Shown here piece by piece: positions 22,218 to 29,084 of a stretch of DNA of 31,404 bases (positions are counted from its first letter, which is position 1; each line of letters begins with the position of its first letter). The position numbers and the translations under genes were made by a program. The DNA comes from a virus. A model generated the notes under the pieces. That model did not search any database. It was not told where the DNA came from and saw only the letters and a list, made by a program, of their open reading frames with translations. The stretch covers positions 1 to 31,404 of the IMG/VR virus record IMGVR_UViG_3300030329_000327; one strand, 5' to 3'.

Positions 22218-23503
22218 CTTTCTGCTACTCCTATCATTGCTTTAACTGTTGGGTGTTTAAAATCTACATAATAACCAAGTGCGTCAGAGATATGCGACAG
22301 TTCAGAATTTGATGTTTTATCAATTTCTCTAGTGCCTTCTTTGTTGACGACTTGTTCTAAATCTCGTATTAAATGTTTACAACTTGGATCTATAATTAAG
22401 TTACCTTTACTTAAATTGTTGTTCATGCTGTTAACCCTATTTATTACTAGTGGGTTTATATGCCTAACATTTACAATAAAGTTTGCTTTCTGGATAATTT
22501 GAATATCTGAATACCTCGAGGAAGAGTGCCTCGCTGCACCTGTTGCGTCTGGATAAGCGTAGTATTTATTGTTTGGATATTTTCTTTTAATTGTTTCCAT
22601 CATACGCTCTGTTAGCAGATCACCACTACCGTCTTGTGTTAATAATATCTCATCGATTACTTGTATTTGAGGTTTATGTGGCTGTTCCTGTATGATACAC
22701 GCAGCCATTGGTGAAACATTGAAGTCGACACCCACTTGTATTGGTAAGTTGGGATTGTAGTTACATTTTCTGATATTTTTTTCTCTTGTGAAGCCATTAT
22801 AAGTTGTCCCTTTTTGTAAGTTTACAAACTTTCCTTCCAGATATGCCTGTAATAAATTTTCGTCGTAATTTTCTTTTAATGATTCGATGTATGATTTTGG
22901 AAGATATGGATTATCTTCTGTCTTTCCATGCACTAGATATTTATTAGGTGAAGACTTATTTACTAGAAAGTCATGTGCAAATTTAAAACCTTCAGGCGTT
23001 GTTGTCATAAACAGTTCTGCTTCTTCACAACCTCTTAATCTTCCAAGTGCTTTATTAACTGCAAGTTCTGCGTTCTTTTTAGATTCCACATCTATTTCAT
23101 CAATATAACAGAAGGTGTAATTGCTGCCTACTATTTTATGTGCTTGATTTGTAACATATATTTTTACATCACCAAACAAAGTTTTAAATTTATGTTGAGC
23201 AATATTGTAATCGTATGGTATGCCACATTTTTCTAGCAATAAACTAAAAGGTTCTACAAACACTTCTTCTGCTAAAGAATAAGTTGGATATAATATTAAT
23301 CCGTTAGATTTGTTTAAAGTTGGGTTTTGTAAATTCACTAAAGACATCAGGCACTTTGTTAAGCCAACTTTTGTCTTTCCTGATCCAAAGCCTCCCACTA
23401 ATGCTGAAACCCTTGCTGTTGGGTTTCCTCTTTTAGTTAAAAAATCCCACTGATGTGGAAAGTAATTCTCTTTTTTTAATATTGGATTATTATAAGTCTT
23501 CAA
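22214..23503 (-). CDS. terL: Terminase large subunit
   Basis: This 429-residue ATPase-nuclease drives DNA packaging into the head. Walker A is GGFGSGKT (37-44), Walker B is CYIDEID (D135, E136) and the coupling motif is TTTPEG (167-172). The C-terminal RNase H-like nuclease shows VGVDFN (D260), YPDATG (D319) and HISDALGY (D407), the three acidic residues that bind metal. All motifs are intact and the length is usual. The gene overlaps the small terminase by 14 bases and the portal by four. Such conserved motifs make it one of the most certain calls here. Confidence 0.95.
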   Translation of the reverse strand: MKTYNNPILKKENYFPHQWDFLTKRGNPTARVSALVGGFGSGKTKVGLTKCLMSLVNLQNPTLNKSNGLILYPTYSLAEEVFVEPFSLLLEKCGIPYDYNIAQHKFKTLFGDVKIYVTNQAHKIVGSNYTFCYIDEIDVESKKNAELAVNKALGRLRGCEEAELFMTTTPEGFKFAHDFLVNKSSPNKYLVHGKTEDNPYLPKSYIESLKENYDENLLQAYLEGKFVNLQKGTTYNGFTREKNIRKCNYNPNLPIQVGVDFNVSPMAACIIQEQPHKPQIQVIDEILLTQDGSGDLLTERMMETIKRKYPNNKYYAYPDATGAARHSSSRYSDIQIIQKANFIVNVRHINPLVINRVNSMNNNLSKGNLIIDPSCKHLIRDLEQVVNKEGTREIDKTSNSELSHISDALGYYVDFKHPTVKAMIGVAER

Positions 23504-23801
23504 GTTCTATTTTATCAAATGGTTTTACAAGTTCAACTTCCTGTCTATCTGTTTGTCCTAATAATTGCTTACCAAGCCACACTAACATTGTATGACTTCC
23601 GTTCTCTGCTGCTTTCCATTGTAGTTGTCGTAATCTGATTTTACCTTTGTCCCTGCCTTTTGTCAGAAATTCGGAATAACTTTTACGTATTAAGGATTCA
23701 TCGCAACCAAAAAAAGAAGCGATTTCAATATTTGTGCAACCAAATGAAGCAAGTTTTTCAATTTGTTTAGTATCGATGTTATATTTTTTAGGTCTTGCCA
23801 C
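23490..23801 (-). CDS. terS: Terminase small subunit
   Basis: This 103-residue protein recognises phage DNA and hands it to the large terminase. The true start is most likely GTG at 23801, giving VARPKKYNIDTKQIEKL. The family often begins with ARPKKY, and the GTG comes one base after the stop of the Mom-like gene. The longer frame reaching back to 23846 would overlap that gene. A helix-turn-helix is seen at about residues 15-45 (KLASFGCTNIEIASFFGCDE and SLIRKSY), then a helical oligomerisation region (RQLQWKAAENGSHTMLVWLG). It is acidic at the end (FDKIELEDL). There is no clear ribosome-binding site, so coupling to the upstream stop is likely. Confidence 0.85.
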   Translation of the reverse strand: MARPKKYNIDTKQIEKLASFGCTNIEIASFFGCDESLIRKSYSEFLTKGRDKGKIRLRQLQWKAAENGSHTMLVWLGKQLLGQTDRQEVELVKPFDKIELEDL

Positions 23802-23802
23802 T

Positions 23803-24591
23803 TTAATTGGAGCGTTGAGGTAGGTATTGCACCTCCTCTTCCACACTGGTAGTGTGACGTGCTACTTTTACACCATCAACGCCTAGTTTTTTACCTTTAT
23901 ACATTGCGATACCTAATTCTTTTAATTTTTTAAATGGAATTATCGGAACAGTTAAATCTTTCTTTTTTTCTTTATCTATAAAATAAACATACCTTAATTG
24001 ATAACCTTCTAATGGTTTGTAACCTGCTTCTTTAAATATTTTCATACTTGAAGCACCTTTAAATTTTTTAGATTGATGTGAAGTCATAGAAGGCACTACT
24101 ACTTTTTTTGCGTTAAAGCCTAACCTCAATGATATATCAGTTGCTACTTCTCCGTTAGGTGCCTCCCATATTGTTGTGTTCTTTTTAATGTTTGTTAAAT
24201 AAAAGCCTGACGCTCTATATATTGTACCGTCCCCACATTGACAACAATCAGAAAACGACAAGATCCACTTTATTTGTGGAGCGTTTTTTTTTATCAATTT
24301 GATTGATATAGCGATACATCTGCTTTCTGCATTTTTAGGAAGCACATCATCAAAAGCCATTCTGTTTAATTCTAACATCTCGTTCCACCCAGTGCCTTTT
24401 ACTAAACCGATTGTTCTTCGTTTATCTAATGGTGATCCGTAAGACATTACTCCATGAAGAACACCTTTATAAAATGCACCAAAATGTAATCTACTGTTTG
24501 GAACAACTTTACCAGAATAGTGATATTTTTTTACAAATTCATTTGCTAGTTTTGCAGGGATAACTTTTAACCGTATATCTTTAACCTTCAT
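23803..24591 (-). CDS. Mom-like DNA modification protein
   Basis: This 262-residue protein is read from the ATG at 24591 (MKVKDIRLKVIPAKLANEFV). The frame extends upstream to 24648, but that part lies inside the ParB-like gene. It matches the Mu Mom family: an acetyltransferase-like fold with KYHYSGKVVPNSRLHFGAFY at 22-41, KGTGWNEMLELNRMAF around 65-80 and SFSDCCQCGDGTIYRASGFY at 112-131. Mu Mom converts adenine in DNA to a carbamoylmethyl form, which protects phage DNA from host restriction. The conserved blocks are present, but I cannot verify the catalytic residues against a structure. The gene lies directly before the terminases, as in several phages with Mom-like genes. Confidence 0.75.
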   Translation of the reverse strand: MKVKDIRLKVIPAKLANEFVKKYHYSGKVVPNSRLHFGAFYKGVLHGVMSYGSPLDKRRTIGLVKGTGWNEMLELNRMAFDDVLPKNAESRCIAISIKLIKKNAPQIKWILSFSDCCQCGDGTIYRASGFYLTNIKKNTTIWEAPNGEVATDISLRLGFNAKKVVVPSMTSHQSKKFKGASSMKIFKEAGYKPLEGYQLRYVYFIDKEKKKDLTVPIIPFKKLKELGIAMYKGKKLGVDGVKVARHTTSVEEEVQYLPQRSN

Positions 24592-25174
24592 AACTGTTAC
24601 AGATCCACCAGATTGCGTTACCGTTGCTATTCTCATTACCTGTTTCACTAAAGTCGTTTTTCTTTGCTTTTTTTAATGCTGCTTCAACTACCTCATATTG
24701 TTCATCAGATAAAGTGAATGTTATTTGTCTAAATGGTTCTTTATCGCCATCAGGTAGTGAAAATTCTTCATCATAGTCGTTGTCAAATAATTTTAAATCT
24801 TCATCTGTGAAACCCCAGTCCATCAAATCGTTAAAGTCAAATAAATTTGCTAAAATATCGTAATCCCATTCACCTACGTTTTTATTTAATCTAATATTTA
24901 ACTCTTTTTCTTTATCTAATGACAAATCAATTTCTATACATGGCACTTCTTTGTAATTTAAATCTTTTGCTACTTTTATTCTTTGATGACCACCGATAAT
25001 TATATTTTTTCTATCTTTATTTTTGTTTATAATTACTGGATCAACAAAACCAAAACGCAACAGTGATTCTTTTATGTTTTCGTATTGGTCTTTTTTTAAT
25101 TGTCGTGGGTTATATTCAGCAGAAATTAAATCATTAATATCTTTTTTAATAATATTTTGTGTCTTTTTTTGCAT
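24581..25174 (-). CDS. ParB-like nuclease-domain protein
   Basis: This 197-residue protein has the ParB/Srx fold signature: YNPRQ at 21-25, LLRFGFVDPVIIN around 38-50 and GGHQRIKVAK at 61-70, the nucleotide-binding loop. A helical and acidic part follows (DLMDWGFTDEDLKLFDND). ParB-domain proteins in phages bind DNA, hydrolyse CTP or nick DNA, and are often coded beside DNA methyltransferases or modification genes. It is encoded just before the Mom-like gene, with an 11-base overlap, so it may guide or regulate DNA modification. The start has little ribosome-binding site. A 46-base AT-rich spacer separates it from the RusA-like gene. Confidence 0.75.
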   Translation of the reverse strand: MQKKTQNIIKKDINDLISAEYNPRQLKKDQYENIKESLLRFGFVDPVIINKNKDRKNIIIGGHQRIKVAKDLNYKEVPCIEIDLSLDKEKELNIRLNKNVGEWDYDILANLFDFNDLMDWGFTDEDLKLFDNDYDEEFSLPDGDKEPFRQITFTLSDEQYEVVEAALKKAKKNDFSETGNENSNGNAIWWICNSYEG

Positions 25175-25220
25175 ATATCAGTTACATAATATAATACAAT
25201 AAAACTATTTTAAAAATATT

Positions 25221-25580
25221 TTATGATTTTTCACGTATAATAATTGTTTCAAATTTTTTACTTTTATGCTGCTCAACTTTTAAATCTAAATATTTTGGTG
25301 CATCGTCCCAGATAAGTTTTTCATCAGAACAAGCGTCCAGTAATTGTTTGCAGCCACCATATAAATTATCTAAATCTAATAATCGAGTTCTGTAACTTAT
25401 TATTGTTAATTTGAATTTCTCGCCTACTTCTGCTTCTCTTACTTTTTTTAATTTCATTTGATTACGAACAAATAGTGCCCAGATTTTTTTACATTGTCTT
25501 TTAACAGCCCAGTGCTTACGATCAAGTTGGTTTCTTGATTCCACTTTATGTGGTAAAGTTAGTATGTCGCTTTTATTCAT
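25221..25580 (-). CDS. RusA-like Holliday junction resolvase
   Basis: This 119-residue protein has the acidic residues expected of RusA endonucleases: LDLDN (D69, D71), LLDAC (D82) and WDDAPKYL (D92, D93), with basic surface patches in the N-terminal half. RusA dimers cut four-way junctions made during recombination and replication, and many phages use it to resolve branches before packaging. The length is usual (about 120). Its start overlaps the previous gene by eight bases (ATGAATAA). An AT-rich stretch with an AAAATATTTT palindrome lies just past its stop. Confidence 0.8.
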   Translation of the reverse strand: MNKSDILTLPHKVESRNQLDRKHWAVKRQCKKIWALFVRNQMKLKKVREAEVGEKFKLTIISYRTRLLDLDNLYGGCKQLLDACSDEKLIWDDAPKYLDLKVEQHKSKKFETIIIREKS

Positions 25581-26076
25581 TTATTCTCCTACAAAAAGTT
25601 AATGTGTAATATTGTTTCACTTTCCAAAAATCTACGTCCTGCCATTCAAAAAATTTTAAACTTGCTTTCTGGTTTCCTAAAAATTTAACAAACCAATAAT
25701 GCGTAACCAGTTTGTTTGTGTTTCTATGAGCGTCATGGTTAACCCTGTATTCATTTACTGTTTTTGGTATTCCTTTTACGTCAATGTAAAAATTTTCATC
25801 AGGGTATTCAATTACAAGATCAGCATCTGGAACTGGTTGTATGTCTATAAATGGACTCGCTGTATATTTTATATTATTTTTTACTAAAAAATGTCGAGCA
25901 ATTAATTCTGCTAAAATTCCAGAAACAGAAACCCAGTGTTCTCTGTTACCTCTATATTTGTCAGAGCCTTCTTTATATACATTACTAGATAATTCACTTC
26001 TAATAACTGCAAGTTTCTGAGAAATATCTTCGTATTTTTTAGGGTATGTTATTGTTCCATCAAATATCCAACTCAT
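25573..26076 (-). CDS. PD-(D/E)XK nuclease-like protein
   Basis: This 167-residue protein has a likely nuclease core: helix with GILAELIAR (E57), then DADLVIEYPDENFYIDVKG with D86, D99 and K101. That is the D-x-K variant of the PD-(D/E)XK motif. Such proteins cut DNA or act as restriction-like or repair nucleases. The rest (YKEGSDKYRGNREHW and the Trp/Phe-rich end) is not family-specific. It is encoded between a small zinc protein and a RusA-like resolvase, so recombination or host-DNA degradation is plausible. Start by ATG one base after the upstream stop. Confidence 0.6.
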   Translation of the reverse strand: MSWIFDGTITYPKKYEDISQKLAVIRSELSSNVYKEGSDKYRGNREHWVSVSGILAELIARHFLVKNNIKYTASPFIDIQPVPDADLVIEYPDENFYIDVKGIPKTVNEYRVNHDAHRNTNKLVTHYWFVKFLGNQKASLKFFEWQDVDFWKVKQYYTLTFCRRINE

Positions 26077-26077
26077 G

Positions 26078-26269
26078 TTAAAACCACTTACTTTCTTTTA
26101 GTGCTTGTTTTCTCTTTGCATTATGTTTATCTGATAATTTTTTTATGCACTTTTTACATTGACCATATTTAATACCGTTGTAAACTTTTTGATTTTTAAC
26201 AGTTAATTCAACGTTGCACTTAGTGCAGTTTTTTTTATCTTTTTGTTTTCTAATTGGAAGCGTAATCAT
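26078..26269 (-). CDS. Small zinc-ribbon protein, basic
   Basis: This 63-residue protein, read from the ATG at 26269 (MITLPIRKQKDKK), has CTKC and CKKC separated by about 19 residues, a typical zinc ribbon. The rest is very basic (KLSDKHNAKRKQALKESKWF), so it probably binds nucleic acid. A TTG nine bases upstream is a possible alternative start. It overlaps the preceding 49-residue gene by 20 bases. Such small ribbons in phage replication regions often resemble HNH-adjacent or regulator proteins, but no catalytic residues are seen. Confidence 0.6.
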   Translation of the reverse strand: MITLPIRKQKDKKNCTKCNVELTVKNQKVYNGIKYGQCKKCIKKLSDKHNAKRKQALKESKWF

Positions 26270-26399
26270 TTTTTTCAAAAGATGTGTTATCTCTGCAATG
26301 TGAACACAAACCTATCGGTTCATCTTGATCATCTTGTATATCATATAACGGACTTGCATAGCAGCAAACGCTCAACCATTCATTATCATCATATAACAT
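26250..26399 (-). CDS. Small cysteine-rich protein, likely zinc-binding
   Basis: This 49-residue frame starts at an ATG sharing one base with the methyltransferase stop (TAATG) and ends within the next zinc-ribbon gene. It reads MLYDDNEWLSVCCYASPLYD, then IGLCSHCRDNTSFEK. The paired CC and CSHC spaced by about 20 residues form a likely zinc ribbon of the kind seen in small phage proteins. It is acidic, unlike its basic neighbour. Function is unknown. It may help DNA replication or modification given its neighbours. Confidence 0.6.
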   Translation of the reverse strand: MLYDDNEWLSVCCYASPLYDIQDDQDEPIGLCSHCRDNTSFEKNDYASN

Positions 26400-26935
26400 T
26401 ATATGTCCTCCAGTTTTATTTTATTAATTTCTAAACCAAAACTATCCCAGCCTTCTCTTTTTTGTCTTGCAAATAATTCTACATAATTAGGGTAACTTAC
26501 TTTTTCGATATATTCATACATTTGTAAAGGTTTTGTTGAATGTTTTGTTCTCTTTGCATTTATTAAAGTTGTAGCCTGTTGTCTTTTACCGTTTAATATT
26601 TTGTAAGGTAGTTTTCCTTTAATTCCAAACAAACAGTGTTCCGTTTGTCCTCTAAAATATTGTCCTAACCCAAATCTGTCTTTACACCAAGTAATTGTAG
26701 TTACATACCTAAAGTTCCACTCTTCCATAACTTTTAAACCATCTTTTAAAAAATTATTTGTAACCCATAAATAAAGGTGGCAGTTATTGTCTGCTATTTT
26801 TTCAATAAAAGTTTTTAATTTAATTATATCTTTAGTTTTCATTACTGGGTAATGTTTATCTGCACCTCTTTTTATTTTACCACCACCTATTTCAGACCAC
26901 GCAGGATCTGCGTATATTGTTTTATACTTTTTCAA
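26399..26935 (-). CDS. MT-A70 family adenine methyltransferase
   Basis: This 178-residue protein has the MT-A70 catalytic motif DPAW at 10-13 (usually DPPW) near its N-terminus. LYLWVTNNFLKDGLKVMEEW follows, then TITWCKDRFGLGQYFRGQTE and HCLFGIKGKLP. The SAM-binding region near the end (KPLQMYEYIEKVSYPNYVEL, FARQKREGWDSFGLE) is typical of the family. It would transfer a methyl group to N6 of adenine in DNA. The length is short but normal for phage members. It overlaps the replication gene by 14 bases. Protection from restriction or control of replication is inferred. Confidence 0.85.
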   Translation of the reverse strand: MKKYKTIYADPAWSEIGGGKIKRGADKHYPVMKTKDIIKLKTFIEKIADNNCHLYLWVTNNFLKDGLKVMEEWNFRYVTTITWCKDRFGLGQYFRGQTEHCLFGIKGKLPYKILNGKRQQATTLINAKRTKHSTKPLQMYEYIEKVSYPNYVELFARQKREGWDSFGLEINKIKLEDI

Positions 26936-27722
26936 TTTTTCTCTGTGTTAATAATTTTGCTCCACAACACCTGCTGTCTTCTTTTGCTGGAAACTTATAA
27001 AAATCTGATTCATTGCATTTATCGCAGTAACCAATTCTATTATAACCAGTTGCATCTAATTTAAACTCTTCGTTTTTATATTTAGTCGCTGGTTTCCACT
27101 CTTGTTGGTTTCTTACCCATCTTTCTAATCTTCTCTTTATATCAAACGTTTTCTGCATCTCATACTTCATTTTAGTGCCACCCATATTTCTCTCAGTCCA
27201 ATAATTACAAAAGTCATCTATAACTTCAGGAGCAACCATAGGTGTAAATTTTATACCCTCAGCCAAAACTAAATTTATAAATTTTTGCTCTTTATCTACA
27301 TTATTTATTTTATTGTCATTATTGTTTGTTTCTGCACCTGTTTTATTTGTATTCTTTTTGCGTTTTGTATGCGTTTTATCTGCGTTTCTCAAACCTTGTA
27401 ACTCTAAATAATTTATAATAGTTATCTGTGTTGATATTGAATTAGTTTCTACTTTTATCATACTGTCAGTTTCTAGCAACTTCAGGAAGCCACGAAGTTT
27501 TGCAGAACTCCAGTTAAAAGTTAACATCAACTTTTTTTGCGATGTTATAAAACTACCTGTTTTTACTTTTATTAATTGGTTACCTATAACAACTTTATTT
27601 GGTTTATGGTTTGCACTTAAAAGCATAAAAACAAAAGCCTCAAACCTGCTGTAAGATCTACCTCTCGATAATATAGGATTATCTAAAATTTTTCTGTGCA
27701 ATGATATCCACCCTTTATTCAT
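26922..27722 (-). CDS. Replisome organiser-like replication protein with zinc finger
   Basis: This 266-residue protein has the N-terminal winged-helix layout of phage replisome organisers: GWISLHRKILDNPILSRG, RFEAFVFMLLSANHKPNK, GSFITSQKKLMLTFNWSSAK and a C-terminal extension. A polar linker (KKNTNKTGAETNNNDNK) leads to a second helical domain (VIDDFCNYWTERNMGGTKMK). It ends in a zinc finger with C233, C236, C252 and C253. It probably opens the origin and recruits the host helicase, as the phage encodes no helicase or polymerase that I recognise. It overlaps the regulator gene by four bases. Confidence 0.75.
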   Translation of the reverse strand: MNKGWISLHRKILDNPILSRGRSYSRFEAFVFMLLSANHKPNKVVIGNQLIKVKTGSFITSQKKLMLTFNWSSAKLRGFLKLLETDSMIKVETNSISTQITIINYLELQGLRNADKTHTKRKKNTNKTGAETNNNDNKINNVDKEQKFINLVLAEGIKFTPMVAPEVIDDFCNYWTERNMGGTKMKYEMQKTFDIKRRLERWVRNQQEWKPATKYKNEEFKLDATGYNRIGYCDKCNESDFYKFPAKEDSRCCGAKLLTQRKIEKV

Positions 27723-27901
27723 AACTGAACTCCTGTTATATTTTTAATCATTACCCTGTGCTTTCTTGATGGTTTGTGTTTGCGATCAAGCCAACCTTTT
27801 ACTGCTGCTGGACTTACATTGCATTGTCTTGCTAAATATGACATCGTTCTCTCATTAATTTTTAACCAGTTTTTTAATTCTATAATTGTGTCGAAACACA
27901 T
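27719..27901 (-). CDS. Small helix-turn-helix regulator, Cro-like
   Basis: This 60-residue protein is almost entirely a helix-turn-helix: ELKNWLKINERTMSYLARQC, then NVSPAAVKGWLDRKHKPSRK. The recognition helix is likely AAVKGWLDRK. It is close to Cro/XRE-type or small phage regulators. It is encoded directly before the replication protein (4-base overlap), so it probably controls early or replication genes. Its start has one of the strongest ribosome-binding sites here (AAAGGAGGTATT), which sits inside a hairpin at 27904-27930. No matching repressor or integrase is seen, so lysogeny is not indicated. Confidence 0.75.
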   Translation of the reverse strand: MCFDTIIELKNWLKINERTMSYLARQCNVSPAAVKGWLDRKHKPSRKHRVMIKNITGVQL

Positions 27902-27903
27902 AA

Positions 27904-27930
27904 TACCTCCTTTGTTTATGGAAGGAGGTA
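27904..27930 (-). promoter_or_regulatory. Hairpin covering the ribosome-binding site of the regulator gene
   Basis: TACCTCCTT (27904-27912) and AAGGAGGTA (27922-27930) are perfect nine-base arms around a nine-base loop. On the minus-strand mRNA the downstream arm is the full ribosome-binding site of the regulator gene, and the upstream arm is its exact complement, an anti-Shine-Dalgarno. The folded state would block translation. Nearby GTGGCTG (27931-27937) and CAGCCAC (27969-27975), and GTAAC with GTTAC (27965-27969), can form further stems upstream. Confidence 0.7.
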
Positions 27931-27993
27931 GTGGCTGCTTGAGTAACTTACGTTGTGGATGTGGGTTACAGCCACCACCCCCTGTGTTATCAT
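27916..27993 (-). CDS. Possible 25-codon leader ORF ending in the hairpin loop
   Basis: An ATG at 27993, eight bases past the SpoVG-like gene's stop, opens 25 codons (MITQGVVAVTHIHNVSYSSS, then HYLLP). The stop TAA lies in the loop of the hairpin at 27904-27930. There is no good ribosome-binding site, so it could only be read by ribosomes that reinitiate after the SpoVG-like gene. A ribosome finishing here would sit on the anti-Shine-Dalgarno arm and free the regulator's start site. It may also be chance. Confidence 0.25.
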   Translation of the reverse strand: MITQGVVAVTHIHNVSYSSSHYLLP

Positions 27994-28000
27994 CTACGCA

Positions 28001-28333
28001 CTAAAATGGCACACCTTCATCTTTATCAGCATAATTGTTTGAGTTTTTAATTCTATCTACTTCAGACATTCCACCAATCATTCTTTTAGGCTGCACATCG
28101 CCTTTCTCGTATGCTTTTAAAGCAACTTTTTCAATTTCTGCTTTAGTTTCTTTTGCAGCATAAACAGTGTCGTTGTATTCACCTTCTTTATTTTGCTGCG
28201 ATGGCATTGCAACAAATAAACCGTTTATACCTTCTACTAATTTCAGACCTTTAATAGTTAAGCCACTAACTTCAAGATCAAAAAACGCTTTTAATTTACC
28301 CCAACTGCCTGTTTTCATTCTTGTTATCTTCAT
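28001..28333 (-). CDS. SpoVG-like nucleic-acid-binding protein with SSB-type tip
   Basis: This 110-residue protein matches SpoVG: MKITRMKTGSWGKLKAFFDL, LKLVEGINGLFVAMPSQQNK and EGEYNDTVYAAKETKAEIEK, with the conserved GLFVAMPS core. Bacterial SpoVG binds DNA and RNA and acts as a regulator. Here the C-terminus adds a polar linker (about residues 84-104) and ends DEGVPF, very like the acidic tip of SSB proteins (DDxPF) that recruits repair and replication enzymes. It overlaps the annealing-type gene upstream by four bases (ATGA). I infer that it may replace or aid SSB in phage replication or recombination. Confidence 0.75.
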   Translation of the reverse strand: MKITRMKTGSWGKLKAFFDLEVSGLTIKGLKLVEGINGLFVAMPSQQNKEGEYNDTVYAAKETKAEIEKVALKAYEKGDVQPKRMIGGMSEVDRIKNSNNYADKDEGVPF

Positions 28334-28722
28334 TTAACCTCCTGTTTTTTAAAATCATCAGCCTCTACTTCACTGTATATTCCATATTGATACGCATTTA
28401 TTAACTTTAAAACACACCTATCAATTCCACGTTTTTCTGCCATTGATCCGTAGTAATTGTTTTTGCTATTTCTGTTATCTGCTTCACCTACTGATGTAAC
28501 ATTATCAATTACACTACCTTCTTTATCTTCTTTAACCATTGTAATTAAAAATCTACAACTTGTTTCAGATTGATAAATAGGTTCTATTCTGGACAATTTA
28601 ATGTTTTCAATTAGTGCAATTTTAGTAATTGCATCATGCGTAAGTATCCAATTATCGTGGCACTTCCAAACATCTACTTTACCGTCTAACTTATATTTTT
28701 TACCTAGTTCAGCGATTGTCAT
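28330..28722 (-). CDS. Conserved phage protein, possible single-strand annealing protein
   Basis: This 130-residue protein has WILTHDAITKIALIENIKLS near the front, a beta-rich middle (SCRFLITMVKEDKEGSVIDN), then SKNNYYGSMAEKRGIDRCVL and KLINAYQYGIYSEVEADDFK. A helix with AEKRxxDRxxLKL after a GEAD-type strand is reminiscent of the end of RAD52/Sak-type annealing proteins, and such genes often lie next to an SSB. The next gene encodes the SpoVG-like protein with an SSB-type tip, which fits. The similarity is a pattern only, not proof. A strong ribosome-binding site (AGGAGGAAG) precedes the ATG. Confidence 0.5.
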   Translation of the reverse strand: MTIAELGKKYKLDGKVDVWKCHDNWILTHDAITKIALIENIKLSRIEPIYQSETSCRFLITMVKEDKEGSVIDNVTSVGEADNRNSKNNYYGSMAEKRGIDRCVLKLINAYQYGIYSEVEADDFKKQEVK

Positions 28723-28740
28723 TCTTCCTCCTTTTTGACT

Positions 28741-28911
28741 TTACCATTCTTTGTTGTTTTCACTTTCTATAAATTCAGACCACTGCTTCCTGAATCTAAA
28801 AGGTTTCTCTACTACATCTATGATCATGTCAGCGTCATATTCTTTATCTTCAACTAACCACTTTAAAAAGAATATAAACTGATAAGAATCTACACGTTCC
28901 ATTATACCCAT
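28741..28911 (-). CDS. Small hypothetical early protein (56 residues)
   Basis: This frame begins at an ATG that shares one base with the previous stop (TAATG). It reads MGIMERVDSYQFIFFLKWLV, then EDKEYDADMIIDVVEKPFRF and RKQWSEFIESENNKEW. It is acidic and mostly helical, with aromatic residues but no membrane segment. The stop lies 18 bases before the next gene. No family is recognised. Small early phage proteins of this sort often bind host proteins, but nothing here proves it. Confidence 0.6.
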   Translation of the reverse strand: MGIMERVDSYQFIFFLKWLVEDKEYDADMIIDVVEKPFRFRKQWSEFIESENNKEW

Positions 28912-29084
28912 TATACAGCCTCTCTTTCTAAAGCGTAGGCTCTATAACCTTTAAAATTTAAAGCGATGTGTATTATCGTTTTATCTATCTTTGCTACTAT
29001 TTTTGTGTCAGTAATAAAATATCCATCATAGAAGTTAACATCTAAGCCTAAATCTTTTAAAAATGCTTTAATTTTTTTATTCAT
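28911..29084 (-). CDS. Small hypothetical early protein (57 residues)
   Basis: This frame starts at an ATG overlapping the LPD29-like gene's stop by one base and ends overlapping the next start by one base. It reads MNKKIKAFLKDLGLDVNFYD, then GYFITDTKIVAKIDKTIIHI and ALNFKGYRAYALEREAV. It is basic at the front, beta-rich in the middle and has no membrane segment. The product is not recognised. The double coupling to both neighbours suggests it is a genuine gene of this early block. Confidence 0.6.
   Translation of the reverse strand: MNKKIKAFLKDLGLDVNFYDGYFITDTKIVAKIDKTIIHIALNFKGYRAYALEREAV

Noticed and set aside
23802-23846. Longer start for the small terminase
   Set aside because: It lies inside the end of the Mom-like gene. 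The GTG one base after that stop gives the family-typical ARPKKY start.
24592-24648. Longer start for the Mom-like protein
   Set aside because: The extra residues (QVMRIATVTQSGGS) lie in the ParB-like gene and do not resemble the family. The ATG at 24591 is better placed.
27719-27901. Lysogeny switch based on the small regulator
   Set aside because: There is no partner repressor, integrase or divergent promoter. All genes run one way, so a Cro-like or replication regulator is more likely.
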